A stretch of DNA of 64,000 nt from Guyanagaster necrorhizus (Eukaryota > Basidiomycota > Agaricomycetes > Agaricales > Physalacriaceae), in NCBI RefSeq assembly GCF_019112545.1, contig NW_025064898.1, positions 74,411 to 138,410 on the forward strand, written 5' to 3'. Positions 1-12,721 of the stretch are shown here, in pieces (the first letter of the stretch is position 1; the number at the start of each line of letters is the position of its first letter). A program made the position numbers and the translations under genes. The notes under the pieces are model-generated. The model was not told where the DNA came from and searched no databases. It saw only the letters and a list, made by a program, of their open reading frames with translations.

Positions 1-2896
1 TCAGAGAGATCCGACTACAAACTCCTCACCGATTCGGTCGCTTGCTCGAACGATGTACTCAGCACTACGTCGCCGGAAAGATGGATGCCGATCCAAGGCC
101 GCCATCAGCCCTATCGAAGGCGGATGACCGGCCTGTCCAAGGAAGGGTCATCAATGCCGTCGGATCACGAAAGGGAGAGGGCACAATGGCCAAGGATAGT
201 CGTCGAAACGACCGCACGCATCTACCACGACGCTTGACGTCGCTCACCGTTCGAGTCGGTCAACGACCTCATTGGGAAGATGGATGGGTATCGTTACCCA
301 TCGCTGCGTGCCGATCCATGGCCTAGCCGATCATGTTGAGATTGACCTTGGTCACCAAGTCGCTCCATTCACCCGACGGTGGGTTCGCTCGACTGAAATC
401 AGGAGCACCATGATTCGCCAAGTAGGAGGAGCGATATGGTAACCGACAGTGACCCGGATAGTCGCAGAGCGACCGCACGTATCTCCCAGGGCCTAGAGAG
501 ACGTTGACCCAGGAAAGCATCAGCAGACGAACTGAAGAAGCGGTAGGGAAGAACGTACACATATGTTGCCGATTAATGATAACATCGACGCGGATGTGGC
601 ACGATGAGCCACTCAAGTTGTGACGCCGATAGTACGTTCACTAAGTAGATTCTACGTAGAGGAACCTCGTAGAATCAATGACTATGTGTAGAGTGAGGGA
701 ATTGCTCGCTCGCAACGACGTCGGTAACCTACCACAGAGGGGTGGCGGGGAAAGGCAGCCACACACGAGGATCGCCATCCACGTCCTCTGACGAGAGGGC
801 GGGTGGCGTCGTCGTCTCAAGAGTAGCGTTGAGTATGATAGTTCATTGCTCAAAGGCAAGAGAGGATGGGAACCCAGAGAGAGAAAGCGAAGCTTTTATA
901 CCTTGAGGACCAGTTGTCGCTTGTTTGCCTCATGTTTTCGCGCCGTGTCCGAAAGGATCAATCGACCAGCGTCTATCACGGTTTTTCCATCTTCAGACAA
1001 GTCTGGACTCAGGGCAGTCGGCTGATGAAAAAAATAAGCCATACAGGCTGTATCTTCGGACTGCCCCGAGGAACAAAGGCAGAACCCAAATGGAGGGAAC
1101 GCGAGTCAAGGCGGCCGTCGTGGTAGAAAAGAAGGAACTCCGAATTGGGCGAGCCGAATTGGCATCAATTCGTACACGTGATCGCATGTTGACTGGAATG
1201 GACGACAGGCCTCTATGGTCGATCCTTGCCACTTACAACCAGCATATCGATCTGGTCCTCGAATTTGGAGACGGTTGGTTCTTGTGATGGTTCCAATATA
1301 TTTTCATTTTAATGGCGACTTTCTCAAACATATTCCACCCAAGAGCCACTCGGGCTCCAGCAATTTTACCGGTCGCCATCACCAAGGATATAACACCTGC
1401 TATCGATGGCACATTATGCTCCGGAATCAGGCACTGCCTGTGTCTACCCTGAATTTAGTGCCTTCGATTCTGCTTCCAATTTGGCTGTGAATTCATGGAG
1501 GTGTATTTGTCTGTCGGGGTTGAACTGGGCGCTGTAGAGCCTGACCAGATTCTAGAGGCTGTCAAGACATATCCATCAAACTGTATCTACACGTTTCAAT
1601 CTTCAAAGGACTAAATGTCACACGGCTCCTGACAACGGTTATCAATTCTGAGTCATGACTCGGGAGTCATTGAGTAAATAATAGTTCCCCCTACACGCCT
1701 CCCGCCACTGATAATCTTTAGCCACGATTCTGTCGACCTCGACTAAGCGACCAAAATACGGAAAGGCCATATCCTTGGATGCCATAACTTGATTCAGGAT
1801 CTCTCTCAATGCACTCACGTAAACTCACACCAATTCTCTCCCACAAAGGACCGCCACACCGACTCGGAGCCACAGTGACCTTCGAAGAAGAGACGAACAC
1901 CAACATATGATAGGTTGTTTACTTTCGTTCCGAACAAGTTGGTAACTCGTGCAAAAACTCGCCAATATAGTACTGAAACTTCCCGTATTTCTGTGCTCTT
2001 GTCGCTTGAATGACCTAGCCTAGGAAATCCGATTTAAAACCAAGCTAAGCTGACGCGCTCCAAAGTACAAAATCATTTTACATTTCTCTGTGCGAATCTG
2101 TACAGCTTCAGTAACACAATTCACTTACAAATCAGCTGGAACTTTGACGTCGTTCACGACCATGATTATCCTACCGAAGGAATATTGACGGGCCTTGAAC
2201 GTTTTGACAGGTATAAATGAGGAAAGCTCTTCTGCGAGAGCAGGACACCACAACTCATATCAAATGAAGAGGGCAATGACCAAACACAACAACCGAATGC
2301 GCGAAATCTACGTATTTGCCACCATATAACGTCATATTATTTAGGTCGCAGTGAGAACTACTACCCTCTCACCAAGTCATCCGATCTTCCCGCGTCATCG
2401 ATCTTTACTGGCTTCCATCAGCAAAAGAATTCAGTGTCCATCAGCACGAGATATTGGACATGGGCCACTTCCTCACAGTCTTTATTTACGAAACAGTTGG
2501 ATCAAATTCACACTTCAGCGACTGAATGCCAGTTGCCGTGTTTCTACCATCTCGGAGATGCGTATCGCCGCACTGTCTGTTCCCCAACGCTTAAGAATGT
2601 ATCCTTTCCTTGATGGATGATATCGTCAGACTTTTGTGTTGTACAATGCCGAGCCCGCGAATTCTTTCGTTCTCAGCATAGCGATAACAAAAGGCACAAT
2701 TGTCTTGTATCCGTCCTCTCCAGTACTCATTACCATATAATCGCGGCCGAACAAGGGGACTGAACAGCGTTCCCTACAAGAGCTTATTGATGGTCGCAAC
2801 AACTGGATTTTTGGTGAATATAACAGACATCCAAGGAGGAATGGCAAGCGCGAAAGGAGAAACGAGACAAGCATTTGAAACACAGCAACGCCAGAG
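1..2896. other. Intergenic; degenerate direct repeats, no supported gene
   Basis: No open frame here shows a recognisable protein, a plausible exon chain or a signal peptide. The first 500 bases carry diverged direct repeats: a segment at 194-223 recurs at 456-484, and the string around 87-100 recurs at 310-323. They look like remnants of a local duplication or an old repeat. Confidence 0.5.
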
Positions 2897-4160
2897 CTAA
2901 GCATCCGGAACAGTAGCACCTCCGTCAACAGGGCCACCCGCCCATATAGTCGCATCCACCCACTCACTATCATCCGCATCCGGCCGTTCGAACCCAGCAG
3001 GAGGAAGCGCATTCAGCGTCTTCCACGACCCATAAATATAGTACGTCTCCGACGTCCCGTCATTGTACGCAACTAGCAACCCGCAGCGAGATAGACCCTA
3101 CTATCATCTCTAAGGTTCTCCCCATCCACAGCGACAACACTCACACCCGGATCCAACTGCAGAATCGAATACGCCTGCATAGCTGTCCAATCCGACCCGG
3201 TCCCGATAGGCTTACCATTGACGTAGAGCGTGTAGGAGCCCTCCCTAGAAAGCATGATGAAAATCCATGAGGGAAAAGGAAAATAGGAGACATACATGGA
3301 GAGGACGACCGTGCCGCAGACGGCAGCTTTCCCATACGGCGAAGTGAAAGTCTTGCGGAAGGGTCTGTGGCCACGAGGAGGGCTCCCACTTGAGACACTC
3401 TCATTTGTCTGGAGCCAGTCTGCGGTCGCCATGTTGATCGCAGGTGGGAACGGCGGAGTTCCCCAGGGCGAGGCTTCGAAGGTCCCTCCACGTCCGCGGC
3501 AGTCCAAGCCGAATCATCAAAACTCGGGCTTGTCCAGCCTCCAGGTGCTACAGCTTTAAGCGTCTTCCAGGAAGAGTCGCTGACAATGGGTACAGGTAGA
3601 TGTCTTGACATTACCAGTTCAACGGCCTTCTCAATAGGTTCAGGATAAGGATATTCCGCATACATCAGAGCCATGGTAGCCCAGCAAGTCTGCACGACTT
3701 GCGTTTCAGCATGTTCGTCTCGGTTGTGCCATCCGTGTAGTCGACGAGGATTGTGGCGATGAGTCCGGCGGAGCCTACGGTATTGTTCACGCCGATGGCG
3801 AAGACGTTCTGGCCCTCAGGGTTCAGGCCAGCCGTGTAGATGACGGCTCCGTTCTGAGGACTTCTCCCAGTGCCGATTTGGCCACCATTGACGAAGATGG
3901 GACACTTGTCTCTATATATGTGTGAGTACAATGTACATAGTAGGCGATGCAAAAAACCTACCACGCACGCAAATGGGACATTTCGTGGCTGAAGAAGGGG
4001 TTTCCCTGCGGAATGGACGCATGCCGAGAGGCGCAGTATGGGCAGACCCTGTCTGCTCTCCCGTCCAAATGTAGCTCGACTGGCTAAAGTCGAGAACTGG
4101 CGCGACGGCGTGTGCATCCAATAGTCATGGCAGTAAGGCGCCGGAAGAGAGACCGCCACT
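2897..4160 (-). pseudogene. Decayed two-repeat secreted galactose-binding-like protein
   Basis: This is a diverged copy of the intact plus-strand gene at 8975-10333. In order on the minus strand it keeps the SYIWTGE start of repeat 1, the VNGGQIGTG turn, the [12 protein letters not shown] strand, the [10 protein letters not shown] end of repeat 1, the second repeat with [12 protein letters not shown], and a DDSEW end. The reading frame is broken. A frame change near 3475-3490 is needed to join FDDSAW to SPWGTPPFP. One base is missing near 3075-3085, before LVAYNDG. About 115 extra bases lie between DGTTET and SSWKTL (roughly 3595-3710), with no convincing splice pair. The first intron (near 3920-3985) no longer joins in phase. 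I infer a decayed paralogue; sequencing error alone would not explain four lesions. No start codon was fixed. Confidence 0.75.
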
Positions 4161-5358
4161 GGCTACATTTCCATGAGATAGGTGGGGAAAAGCAAAATAT
4201 GGTATATCTGACCTGACGCAGGCTGGAGCACGGTGGACAAGATAGCGAGTAAGAGGAGTAAAACTAGATGGTATAGATTTGTCGCCTGTACTTCGCGATG
4301 TCAACAAGTGAGAGGTAATCCTTGAAGAACGCCATAAGAATGAGCTCGATGGTGTCTTTGAGAAATGCTTGAGTCCTCTTATACCGCCAGAGCTTCCCGT
4401 AAACGATTGCAGAACTGACAGGAAATATGGAGCTCCTCCATGATCAGCTTCCTTTGCTGTCAGTCGCAAAATCCCAAGAGGCGTGTCTTGTAGTGTCAGA
4501 GTTTTCCGGAAATTGCGATTAGAACCATGACAGCGAAGATGAATGGTGACAAACAAAGTTCCTCGCGTGACCAGTTCAAGTGTCCATGCAAGAGAACGTC
4601 GTTTAGGATGGAGACTCGTGATGAGCATCGTCCTGCAACCCATAGATTTAGTACCGGCACACAAAAACAGACGAGAGACAAACAGACGAGAGACACACAG
4701 ATTATTCTCTTTGCTTGAACTAGAGCGCCATTCTCATCCTAGAATCGGATGCAGACTAGTGACTCCAGGCGCGGCACCAAACGTTGTATGAATGTTTGAT
4801 AATGACGCGTCCAATCATTATGCATCAAGGGCTTAGTATGTAGACTGCCTATGTTTTGAATGAGTATCATGAAACAAAGGTAAGAAGCGCGGCCTACTGC
4901 AATGCAAGAGAAAGATACGATGAGAGCCTGGGCGCCTAAATTATCGTAGTAGCGAACGTTCGCGAATCCTGGAAATTCCCTCTACAGCTCGATTTCCGAG
5001 CCGTGATAGAATTACCGGTGACAGTAAATGCTTCTGTGTTGGTTGAAACCGATTCAACTTGAAGTTCGCGTATGCGTTGCCTGCCATTTACTAGACTCGC
5101 CACATAAGTCGAAAAGAATCTGGAAGAATCGTCATTATTGTGGCCGATAAGATGTAAGTGAAGAGCAAGCATTATTTACTTATTTATTTATTAATATTTT
5201 TTCATTATCGCGGATACTTACACTTGTGCGTAGCCATACGAAATGTATACAATGGAAACAAGAAAGGAAACAGAAGGAAAAGAATATCTTCAGGGTATAT
5301 ATTGTCCATATTTGCTCAAAGGGTAGATACGTCCAACGAACATCAAATTATAAGCATT
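4161..5358. other. Intergenic, no supported gene
   Basis: Several open frames overlap on both strands, but none resembles a known protein or forms a sensible exon chain. The stretch near 5160-5220 is AT-rich. I see nothing further. Confidence 0.45.
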
Positions 5359-5866
5359 TCATGGGCCAGCGAGGTTGACTGTTTGGATGTACAGTTCAGT
5401 TGCGATGTTAGCACCCTTGACAACGTAAGTTAATCATATTCGCAAAAAAGACCCTCATGCTCACCCCATACGCCTGATAGGTTTCAATGATAATAATATC
5501 AAACGCTCCTGTTTCGTTGTCGTTATAGAAGTATCTGGGTGCCAGCTCGGCAGAGTACGTCTTGATACCCGGGTCGTTAGAGACGAGGCCCTCGACCAAC
5601 ACTACCCCGTTAAGGCTGCTGGAGAATGGACTCCTAGCGAAGAGGACGGTGATGTTTAACGAAGTTTCTTTGAAGTACTTCCCAGACACCCATGTGAGAT
5701 TAAAAGGCTGAAACGTGTAGAAAAGTGAGGGGACGAAGACGAGAGAAAGGTGAATACTCACGTCAGTGGAAGAGATTGTTTCGCCTGCAGTGGGAGATAT
5801 GTATTGAGCAGAGGCTAAGGTGGAGAGGACGAACGCTGGAAGGATGTAGAGGAAGAAAAACTTCAT
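5359..5866 (-). CDS. Small secreted protein (134 aa, three exons)
   Basis: Exons are 5866-5762, 5707-5465 and 5415-5359, with introns 5708-5761 (GTGAGT...TTTCAG) and 5416-5464 (GTGAGC...TCAAG). The joined frame is 405 nt with a clean stop. The start was chosen because it gives a textbook signal peptide: MKFFF, then a hydrophobic core ending in ASAQ at about residue 20. The mature part opens SPTAGETISSTDPFNLTW, which resembles the N-terminus of Kre9/Knh1-like and Ser-Thr-rich GPI-anchor family proteins common in basidiomycetes. It contains several N-glycosylation sequons (NLT, NIT, NET). No cysteine pattern and no GPI signal are visible. A cell-wall or extracellular role is inferred from secretion alone. 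A TATA-like element lies about 40 nt upstream. Confidence 0.75.
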
Positions 5867-5901
5867 TGTAGAATCTGGGGGATCAAGGCTAACGCACAGG
5901 G

Positions 5902-5910
5902 CTTTATATA
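5902..5910 (-). promoter_or_regulatory. TATA-like element of the small secreted protein gene
   Basis: On the minus strand this reads TATATAAAG, about 36-44 nt before the ATG at 5866. Position and sequence fit a core promoter; the transcription start is not known. Confidence 0.5.
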
Positions 5911-5932
5911 TGTATACGGATCTCCACACCAC

Positions 5933-8910
5933 GGGTTGTTGAAACCGCCAAGATAAAACGCGAACCTACCTCAGGCTAGAAAGAATTAGATATCCAATGA
6001 CTGAGGCCCCCGACCGTGGTGTCCGGAGATCATGTGGTACGGCAGTGCGAAAGGCAGAAAAACTCCAAAAAGCAAGGTCCAAGCATCGCGGATGCGGAAG
6101 ACATTGTTGGGGTATGCAGGTGCCTTCGAAGTATGATTTACATCACACGGTAGGGGGATCAAAGATTATCCAATCGAGTTCGCTTGATGGCCGAGCGTTG
6201 GAAAGTTGATGAAAAGCATCTGGGACAGAGGGTCGAAAAGAGGCCAACACCTGGAGCGAGATCGAGTGCATTCGTTTATGTCGAGCCGAATTAGCTATAT
6301 TCTCGGTATCCACCGCCGAGCTTCAGAAAGATGGAAATAATTGCCATTCTGTAAGTGAGGTTTTAGTGATACCTGCACAAGGGAACAGATCCTGGATTGG
6401 GCGTAGTGTTACTGTTACAGTGTTATGCGGGTCGCGCGATAGTTGCCGAAGTCACCATAGTTACAACACGGGCAGCAAAAGACATGACTTTACCCACGCC
6501 ACCGCAATCTTGCCCATCCAAGGACCATAAGGCGACGAAATGGTGACAAAGCAGTCGGGATTTGGTCGGGATAGAAGACAAACAAAACCACAGCACAAGA
6601 GTCAGGGTCGAGGATAATAAATCGGCAAGAGAAACAACTGGAATAGAGGCGAAATTTTGACTAGGGCCCCTTGACCACAGCAAAATCCATCAGCTTTACT
6701 ATGGACGGGAATTCCGGCTCATTTTGCTGTGCTTAAAAGCCTGACTCAAACATTTATCTGTCATCCATAATTTTCGCCGGTTTTTGCCTGAACCAAAATA
6801 GTTGCTTACCAGGAGTGATCATTTAATTTTGCGCGACTGGGAACCGTTACCCCGAAGTTTCGCGACCCGCAACCTTGACTTTGCCTCAAGGTCGGGCGAC
6901 CGCACAACACTGGTAGAGTAGAACGAAGATGTGTTTGGAGAGGAATATGGAAGTTGAAATGCGTGCCAATTGCACTTTCAGGTGGCCAAGGCGTCAGATA
7001 TTTCTCCGTCCCTGCGGCATACAATACTACACCTTCGTCGATGCCTGGTATTCGAGAGAGCCACGGTAGTGCCGTCGATCCTTGTATGAGTTGCAGTCGC
7101 AAATACAAGTGCTTCTTTTTGATTGAGCAGGCAAAGGTGGAGCGAATGGAGCACACATTTTCAGCCCCGAAAAGCATAGCATGGGTGGGCAAGATCCTTT
7201 CCTGTTGGCACGAAGGAATACATGACGCCGCTGTCAGCCAAAGAATATGAAGATTCAGCTACTGGCTGAAATAAAACATAAACGTACATCAGTCCTACGA
7301 CTTGTAGGCTGGACCTAATACGACGCACCTTCTCCAACTTGTCATGACCAGTTAAGTCATACTTCATTCTCCAGTTCGTTCAGCAGTCCGCACCAGAAAA
7401 GCATATCGCTCAAGCAACGCACGCGACTGTTACGGAGCCCTCTAAGATTCATGAAGCAAAAATAAGATATAAAACGAGGAATGAGGGGGGAGACGATGAG
7501 AACTCGGAAAGTTGAAGCCAGCATATAAGCGCAATCTGAAAACTGTGATGGCCGTTCCGCGGCCGTCCCAACTTGAGGGCCTTCCTAAGTTCATCATTCT
7601 AATTTCTTTAACTTTTAGTCCAGCAGCCTCATCAATGCAACAGCCCGCTCGCGTGCATCACTAAAAAGTTCAGCGCATTAATATTGTTTTCAGCGTAAAG
7701 TATTTGCGGATTCCTATTCGGAGAATGAGTAAGCTGAGTTGGCACCCCGCGCTTATCATAGAAGTCGAAGCCTCTGTTGATGTAAAGATTCCAGAAATGT
7801 TAGACTCGAACATACCGTTGAGCTGACAAGTTGCACAAAGGGTACATAGATTGGCGAAATCTCTCTCCCGGTAGGCTTCGATGATCTATGTTTTTCAATA
7901 ACGGGTACTCCATCTCATCTAGGATGTTCAAAGTCTGTGCATGGTCACCTGAATGGGCACGCGTGTTGCTCTCCGTATTGTCCGTGATGACTAGACGTCG
8001 GTGCGGCATATAGCAGACAGAGCAGTTCTAGTGCGCTTTGCGTGTCGCAGTTCAAGACTAGCTAGTGGCAAGTCACGGTCAAAACGAAAAAAGATCGGTG
8101 ATTCTCCGGATCGTTCCAGTAAAGGTCTATACGCATAATAATAAGTTTTAAGCACCAGCACAAACATGAGCAACAAAAATACGATACATGAACCAAATTT
8201 CAGTTACTGCTGTCAAAGCTAGAAGGCGCGTATTTGAACACTGAGAAGCAAGGAAGAGAAAAAATGCACCTTCAAGTTGACAAGCTCCACGGCTTGGCAC
8301 TTCTAAATATTTTCCATATGGGAGCAGATCATGCATAAACGGAATTCTGAGCGCGGCTATGTCATTTTACACCCACTCTAGCGCCCTCAGTCGAGACTCG
8401 GATGCTGGGGAGGGAGAAGGAAGGAAATTTGCCAGGTTTCCACGTGGCGTCTAGTTGTAGCCACGCGAGATGTTGCTAAATATATCTTTTCGTCTGAATG
8501 ACTTAAGTTTTCCTGTGTTTTCTTCTTCAGCTGACTCCGACCTACATCATGCGGAATAATAATTGGGCAAGACCTTTTCTGACTTAGTATCAGCAGCTCC
8601 AAGTTCGAGTTTGCCCGATAAGTCTCTGCAGTGTCGTTTTACATGAGCACCGGGATAGAGTCAGGAAATTTTTCGTGGTCTGAAAGGGATAATCTACCCT
8701 TTTATAACATAAACAGAATTAGTTCCTGCAGGCGCCTATGGCGGAGCTCACGCTTCCGAATCCTTGCAATTTGCGACCTATTATTACACAGACATAATTC
8801 ATCGAAGACTGCAGCTATTCTTTCTCCTCTGGACAACTTTCCATTCAATTTTGGCTGTCAGCTTTGGTGAATGTCTTCCTGTTGATGCCAGTTCTGTGAG
8901 GTTACTTCCG
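5933..8910. other. Intergenic, no supported gene
   Basis: About 3 kb without a recognisable gene. Short open frames on both strands lack homology-like motifs, signal peptides or plausible splice joins. Confidence 0.45.
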
Positions 8911-8919
8911 TATAAAAGG
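8911..8919 (+). promoter_or_regulatory. TATA box of the galactose-binding-like gene
   Basis: TATAAAAGG lies about 56 nt ahead of the chosen start codon at 8975, in good position for a core promoter. Confidence 0.55.
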
Positions 8920-8974
8920 TTTTGGGTTATAGTGAATTAACTCATCGTGCTCAACTTTACGATGTTTTCCAAGG

Positions 8975-10333
8975 GTGAACACTCTTTTGCCTATCTCCGA
9001 GTACGAACCCCTGCTCACCAACTGTTTAGTTGTTTTCCTGCTACCCTCTTTTCTGTGCGTTGTGGCCGGAAGTTTGCTGCGATCTACTCCAGGTCAGACA
9101 TTCTGCCGCCGAAAATTAATCTCTCTAACGGTGTCGCAGATATCTCTGCGGACACCGCCACCAGTATAACTGCAGGTGTCGCTGCCAATGTTGCTACTTC
9201 AGATGTGTTACACCTTCGTTCGCTGGATTCACGCGCCGTCGCTCCGACACTCAACTTTGACGACTCGACCTGGATCTGGACGGGAGAGACGACCGCCCAC
9301 CTCGGAGTGCGACCATTCCGCAAGAGAATCCCCTCTTCGAGTACCAAATGCCCGGTCTGTGCAACTATCATTCTATCTAGGTAGGGTTTTTGTATCGAAT
9401 ACAAGAATGTTGAACTCACACGCTTGTAGTGATGACCTCTACTCCCTCAACGTCAACGGCGTGGAGATTGGCACGGGGGAAGGATGGCGGAACACTGTTG
9501 TCTATACAGTCGGTCTGAACCCTGAAAGTGATAACGAATTTGCCATTGCCGTGAACAACACCGTAGGAGCCGCCGGACCGCTCATCGCAACGATCCTCGT
9601 TGACTACAAAGATGGAACTACCGAAACTGTTGTCACTGACACGACCTGGAAGACTCTCCAAACCGTGCCGCCAACTGGTTGGACGAGCCCGAGTTTTGAT
9701 GACTCAGAGTGGCTTGCAGCTGTCAAGGTGTTGCCCGGAACCCAGACGCCTTGGGGCACTCCGTTCGTGCTCCCGCCCGCCATCAACATGACTGATGCCT
9801 ATTGGATCTGGACTAATGAAACCGATGCTAAGGGCCAAGATCCTGTAGGTCATAGGGCCTTCAGAGACACCATCACTTCCCCGTACGGAAAGGCTGCTGT
9901 TTGTGGCAAGGTAGTTATCGGCGCGTTAGTCTATCCGTCTTTCTCCATCTATTATCTCTGATTCACATATTATTTCCGTAGAGATAACAACTATACTTTA
10001 TTCGTCAACGGTGACAGTGTCGGGGTTGGAGGCAATTGGCACGCCATGGAGGCGTATTCGATCCCTAACTTGGATCCGGATGTGAACGTGTTCGCTGTTG
10101 ATGGGGAGAATGACGCACCTGTGAGCCCTGCTGCGATCATCGCTGGAATCCTCATTGCGTACAATGACGGGAGTTCGGAGACGTTCTATACTGATGACAC
10201 TTGGAAGACCATTATTGGATTGCCGGGTGGGTTCCAGGAGCCAAGTTTCGATGATAGCGCGTGGAGCGATGCGTCGGAATATGGTACATTCTTGAACGCC
10301 CATTGGAAGAATGTCACTATTCCGTTGGCCTAG
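8975..10333 (+). CDS. Secreted two-repeat galactose-binding-like (rhamnosidase N-domain-type) protein
   Basis: Exons 8975-9092, 9140-9380, 9430-9924 and 9982-10333 join in phase to 1206 nt (401 aa). Introns are 47, 49 and 57 nt. The start at 8975 gives a long hydrophobic stretch (residues about 15-33) that could be a signal peptide or anchor, although acidic residues before it are atypical. The protein has two tandem repeats of about 160 residues. Each starts W-I-W-T, continues with a FRxxI strand, a strand-rich L-x-V-N-G turn (LNVNGVEIGTG; LFVNGDSVGVG), a hydrophobic I-A-x-I-L-x-x-Y strand and a TWKT...FDDS end. This pattern matches the beta-sandwich accessory domains found ahead of alpha-L-rhamnosidases. 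No catalytic domain follows, so a carbohydrate-binding role is inferred. A decayed inverted paralogue lies at 2897-4160. Confidence 0.8.
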
Positions 10334-11660
10334 GACTGGGATTCTCCCCAATATTTCAAGACCTCGCGTCCTTATATATTGATACCTTTCTCCGCTCTTG
10401 TTATTCCTTTTTATTTGATTCCCTCTTTGTTCCAAGTCTATTTTTTAATAGTCGTTTTATCAGTTCTAACATTTATTCTGTCTATCTCTACAAGCTGTGG
10501 TCCGCCGCCCATCTCGGACCCATCTTCCAACCTTGCTACAACCAGAAATGGAGACTTATTTTAATATTCTACACAGGTCAAGATCCTCTTTCCAAATGAA
10601 GTCTTGACATTTCGAAGTCTTATCATGAAAATACTGGTCAGGCGTTGGCCCCAAGTTCGGTTGCTGCAATACCAAAGACCATTCAGTGGGGTTGAGCAGG
10701 AGGATGTTGAACATGATGTACGAACTTGCGAAAGGGAAGAAATTATTAGGAGGGCTAGATGGTAATCAGGCGAAAGGAGAAGGCGAAATAGATGCAAGGG
10801 CTTGAGGTCAAGTTGGACGGTGAATGTTCCCACAAATATCGGATCAACAATGCTTAGCTAGGCTTCATATGCGAGAACTATATCTACACTGCATCATTTA
10901 GCTAGGATGTGGACACGGACGGGTGATCGTTGTTAGACAAACACTCGTTCGGTTTTTCAGGCCGACTTCTCTACCTTCAACCGTCATGTATCCGCGATCC
11001 AAGTAGGACGACTGCCGCCACTACTCGTGTTATTTCCTTCATTAATACAGCATGGCAAGATTCAGTAGGCTAATATATGCGCCAACCTCTCTGTACAACT
11101 CATATTTTCAGGTAGATGCTATTTCTCAAACTTTGAATGTCACAGTTTTACGTAGAGACGGAATAGCGTCAAGCAGTCGAGAATTTGGTTCTATGGAAGG
11201 TAACGACAATGATTCCGGTGTGACGTTACTACTTTGACCTTGAGTGCTATTATTCTTGCCCATCACAGATTCCCTGTCGAGCAGAAGGAATGCAGTATCA
11301 ATGGCCCGAGCTTTGTTAATTGCCAAGTACCTTTGTTTTTAAGCGAAGGACAGATTGTGAATCACAATTCAACGCCCGCCTTTCCTCCGGTAGTAAGTGG
11401 ACGAACTCCGAGGAACTAATCGTCACAATATGAAAGATACAACAAGATTTCCCGCACGGTGGTGAGTCTGGCGACAAAGTAAATAGAGTTTGCCTTACAT
11501 GTGAATCAAAACTAACGATACTCGCATGCCAGTACAATATGCCTTATAATTGCAACATCAGGCGTTGAAGTGACGACCAGCGGAAGCAGAAGCCGAAGAA
11601 CTCCCATACCCGACATATATCCGTGTTCAAAAGGTCTTGAACGGTACAAACCACAGAGCA
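10334..11660. other. Intergenic, no supported gene
   Basis: No frame with recognisable motifs. The stretch after 10334 is T-rich, as expected of a 3' flanking region, and the part before 11661 holds the GH131 upstream region. Confidence 0.45.
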
Positions 11661-12721
11661 ATGGCTTCTCGTTTCGCCAACATCATACTCTCTGTCCTAG
11701 GAGCGTCTGCTACCATTCTCTATGATGGCAGAGTCCCAGTTGGCATGAGCAACTCTATTCTCGATACATCTGTAGGTCCTTTTTCAATGTGCGTCCGTCT
11801 ATCGGAGTCATGAGATTGCTGATACTATTCTTGGCGACGAACAGTGCTGTCAAAGGGCTTGAAAGTGCATCTTTTGTATCGCATTCAATATTCTTCGTCA
11901 TCGTCAGAAGTTCATAACCTACTTCTAGTACACTAGCTTCGTCCCTTACTCATCAACGGAGCAAGCTGTCTCTATAACGATTGACTGGACGTCGATTTTC
12001 ACTCCGGGAGGTTCCTCGCCACAGTATGGGTTTCGCCGGACAGAACTTATAGCCCAAAAGGATGGAAAACGCGACTGCTCTGAATGAGGAGATGGACACT
12101 GGCGTGTCGGTGTTTCACTTCTCCATTAAAGCTGATGAGAGTCATCCGTTGAACTATACGCACGAATATCAGGTAGTCTTTATCGAGCCAACTGATGGGT
12201 CGCATGTGTTCGGACTTCAGCTCGGTAAGTCAGTCAAGATATGACGCAAATTATCTCTGACAGTATAACAGGTTCGCCATTCACAAACCCTACAGGCGTA
12301 GTCCCAGCACCGAATGCTACCTCATTTAAAGTGCTCGATCACGATTTGAACATTCTGTTTACTATACTTTTCACGAGCAAGACATGGCATAATTTCGCTG
12401 TGCAAGTCGATTGGGGAAATCTCACCTTCCAAGTGTTCTATTCCACAAATGAGGCTCCCCTTGATGCTGTCACCGACGTGATGCCAAATGATTCTGCAGG
12501 TGCGGACATCGTTGGGGATTTTCATTTTGGGATCCTAAAGGTAAGGTTTATATGATTCCGGGAACAGGATCCTATTTAACTAATCAAAACAGCCGCCTCT
12601 TGTTAACCCATTGGATTCACCGGCTCAACAGGCAGATGTGGTGCACTACGGTCTCCAGGAGGGAAGTCTTGAGGGATTACTCTATTCCAGCGTCTTTATG
12701 GAGACCGGCCCACTTGAGTGA
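11661..12721 (+). CDS. GH131 family beta-glucanase with a one-base frameshift
   Basis: Exons are 11661-11788, 11845-11875, 11929-12224, 12272-12540 and 12593-12721; all four introns are 47-56 nt with GT...AG ends. The protein starts with a weak signal peptide (MASRFANIILSVLGASA), then ILYDGRVP, and carries GFRRTELIAQ, FHFSIKADESHPLNYTHEYQ, HVFGLQLG, WHNFAVQVDW, GDFHFGILK and HYGLQEG. These are hallmarks of glycoside hydrolase family 131, broad beta-1,3/1,6/1,4-glucanases secreted by plant-degrading fungi. In exon 3, a run of four A at 12066-12069 shifts the frame: with three A the frame reads QKDGNATALNEEM and rejoins the downstream exons, while as written it stops about four codons later. 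The rest is intact, so this is either a very recent null allele or a base-calling error. Confidence 0.85.

Noticed and set aside
2986..3003. tRNA B-box-like string GTTCGAACCC
   Set aside because: It lies within the decayed galactose-binding-like gene, and no cloverleaf or A-box is present at the proper distance.
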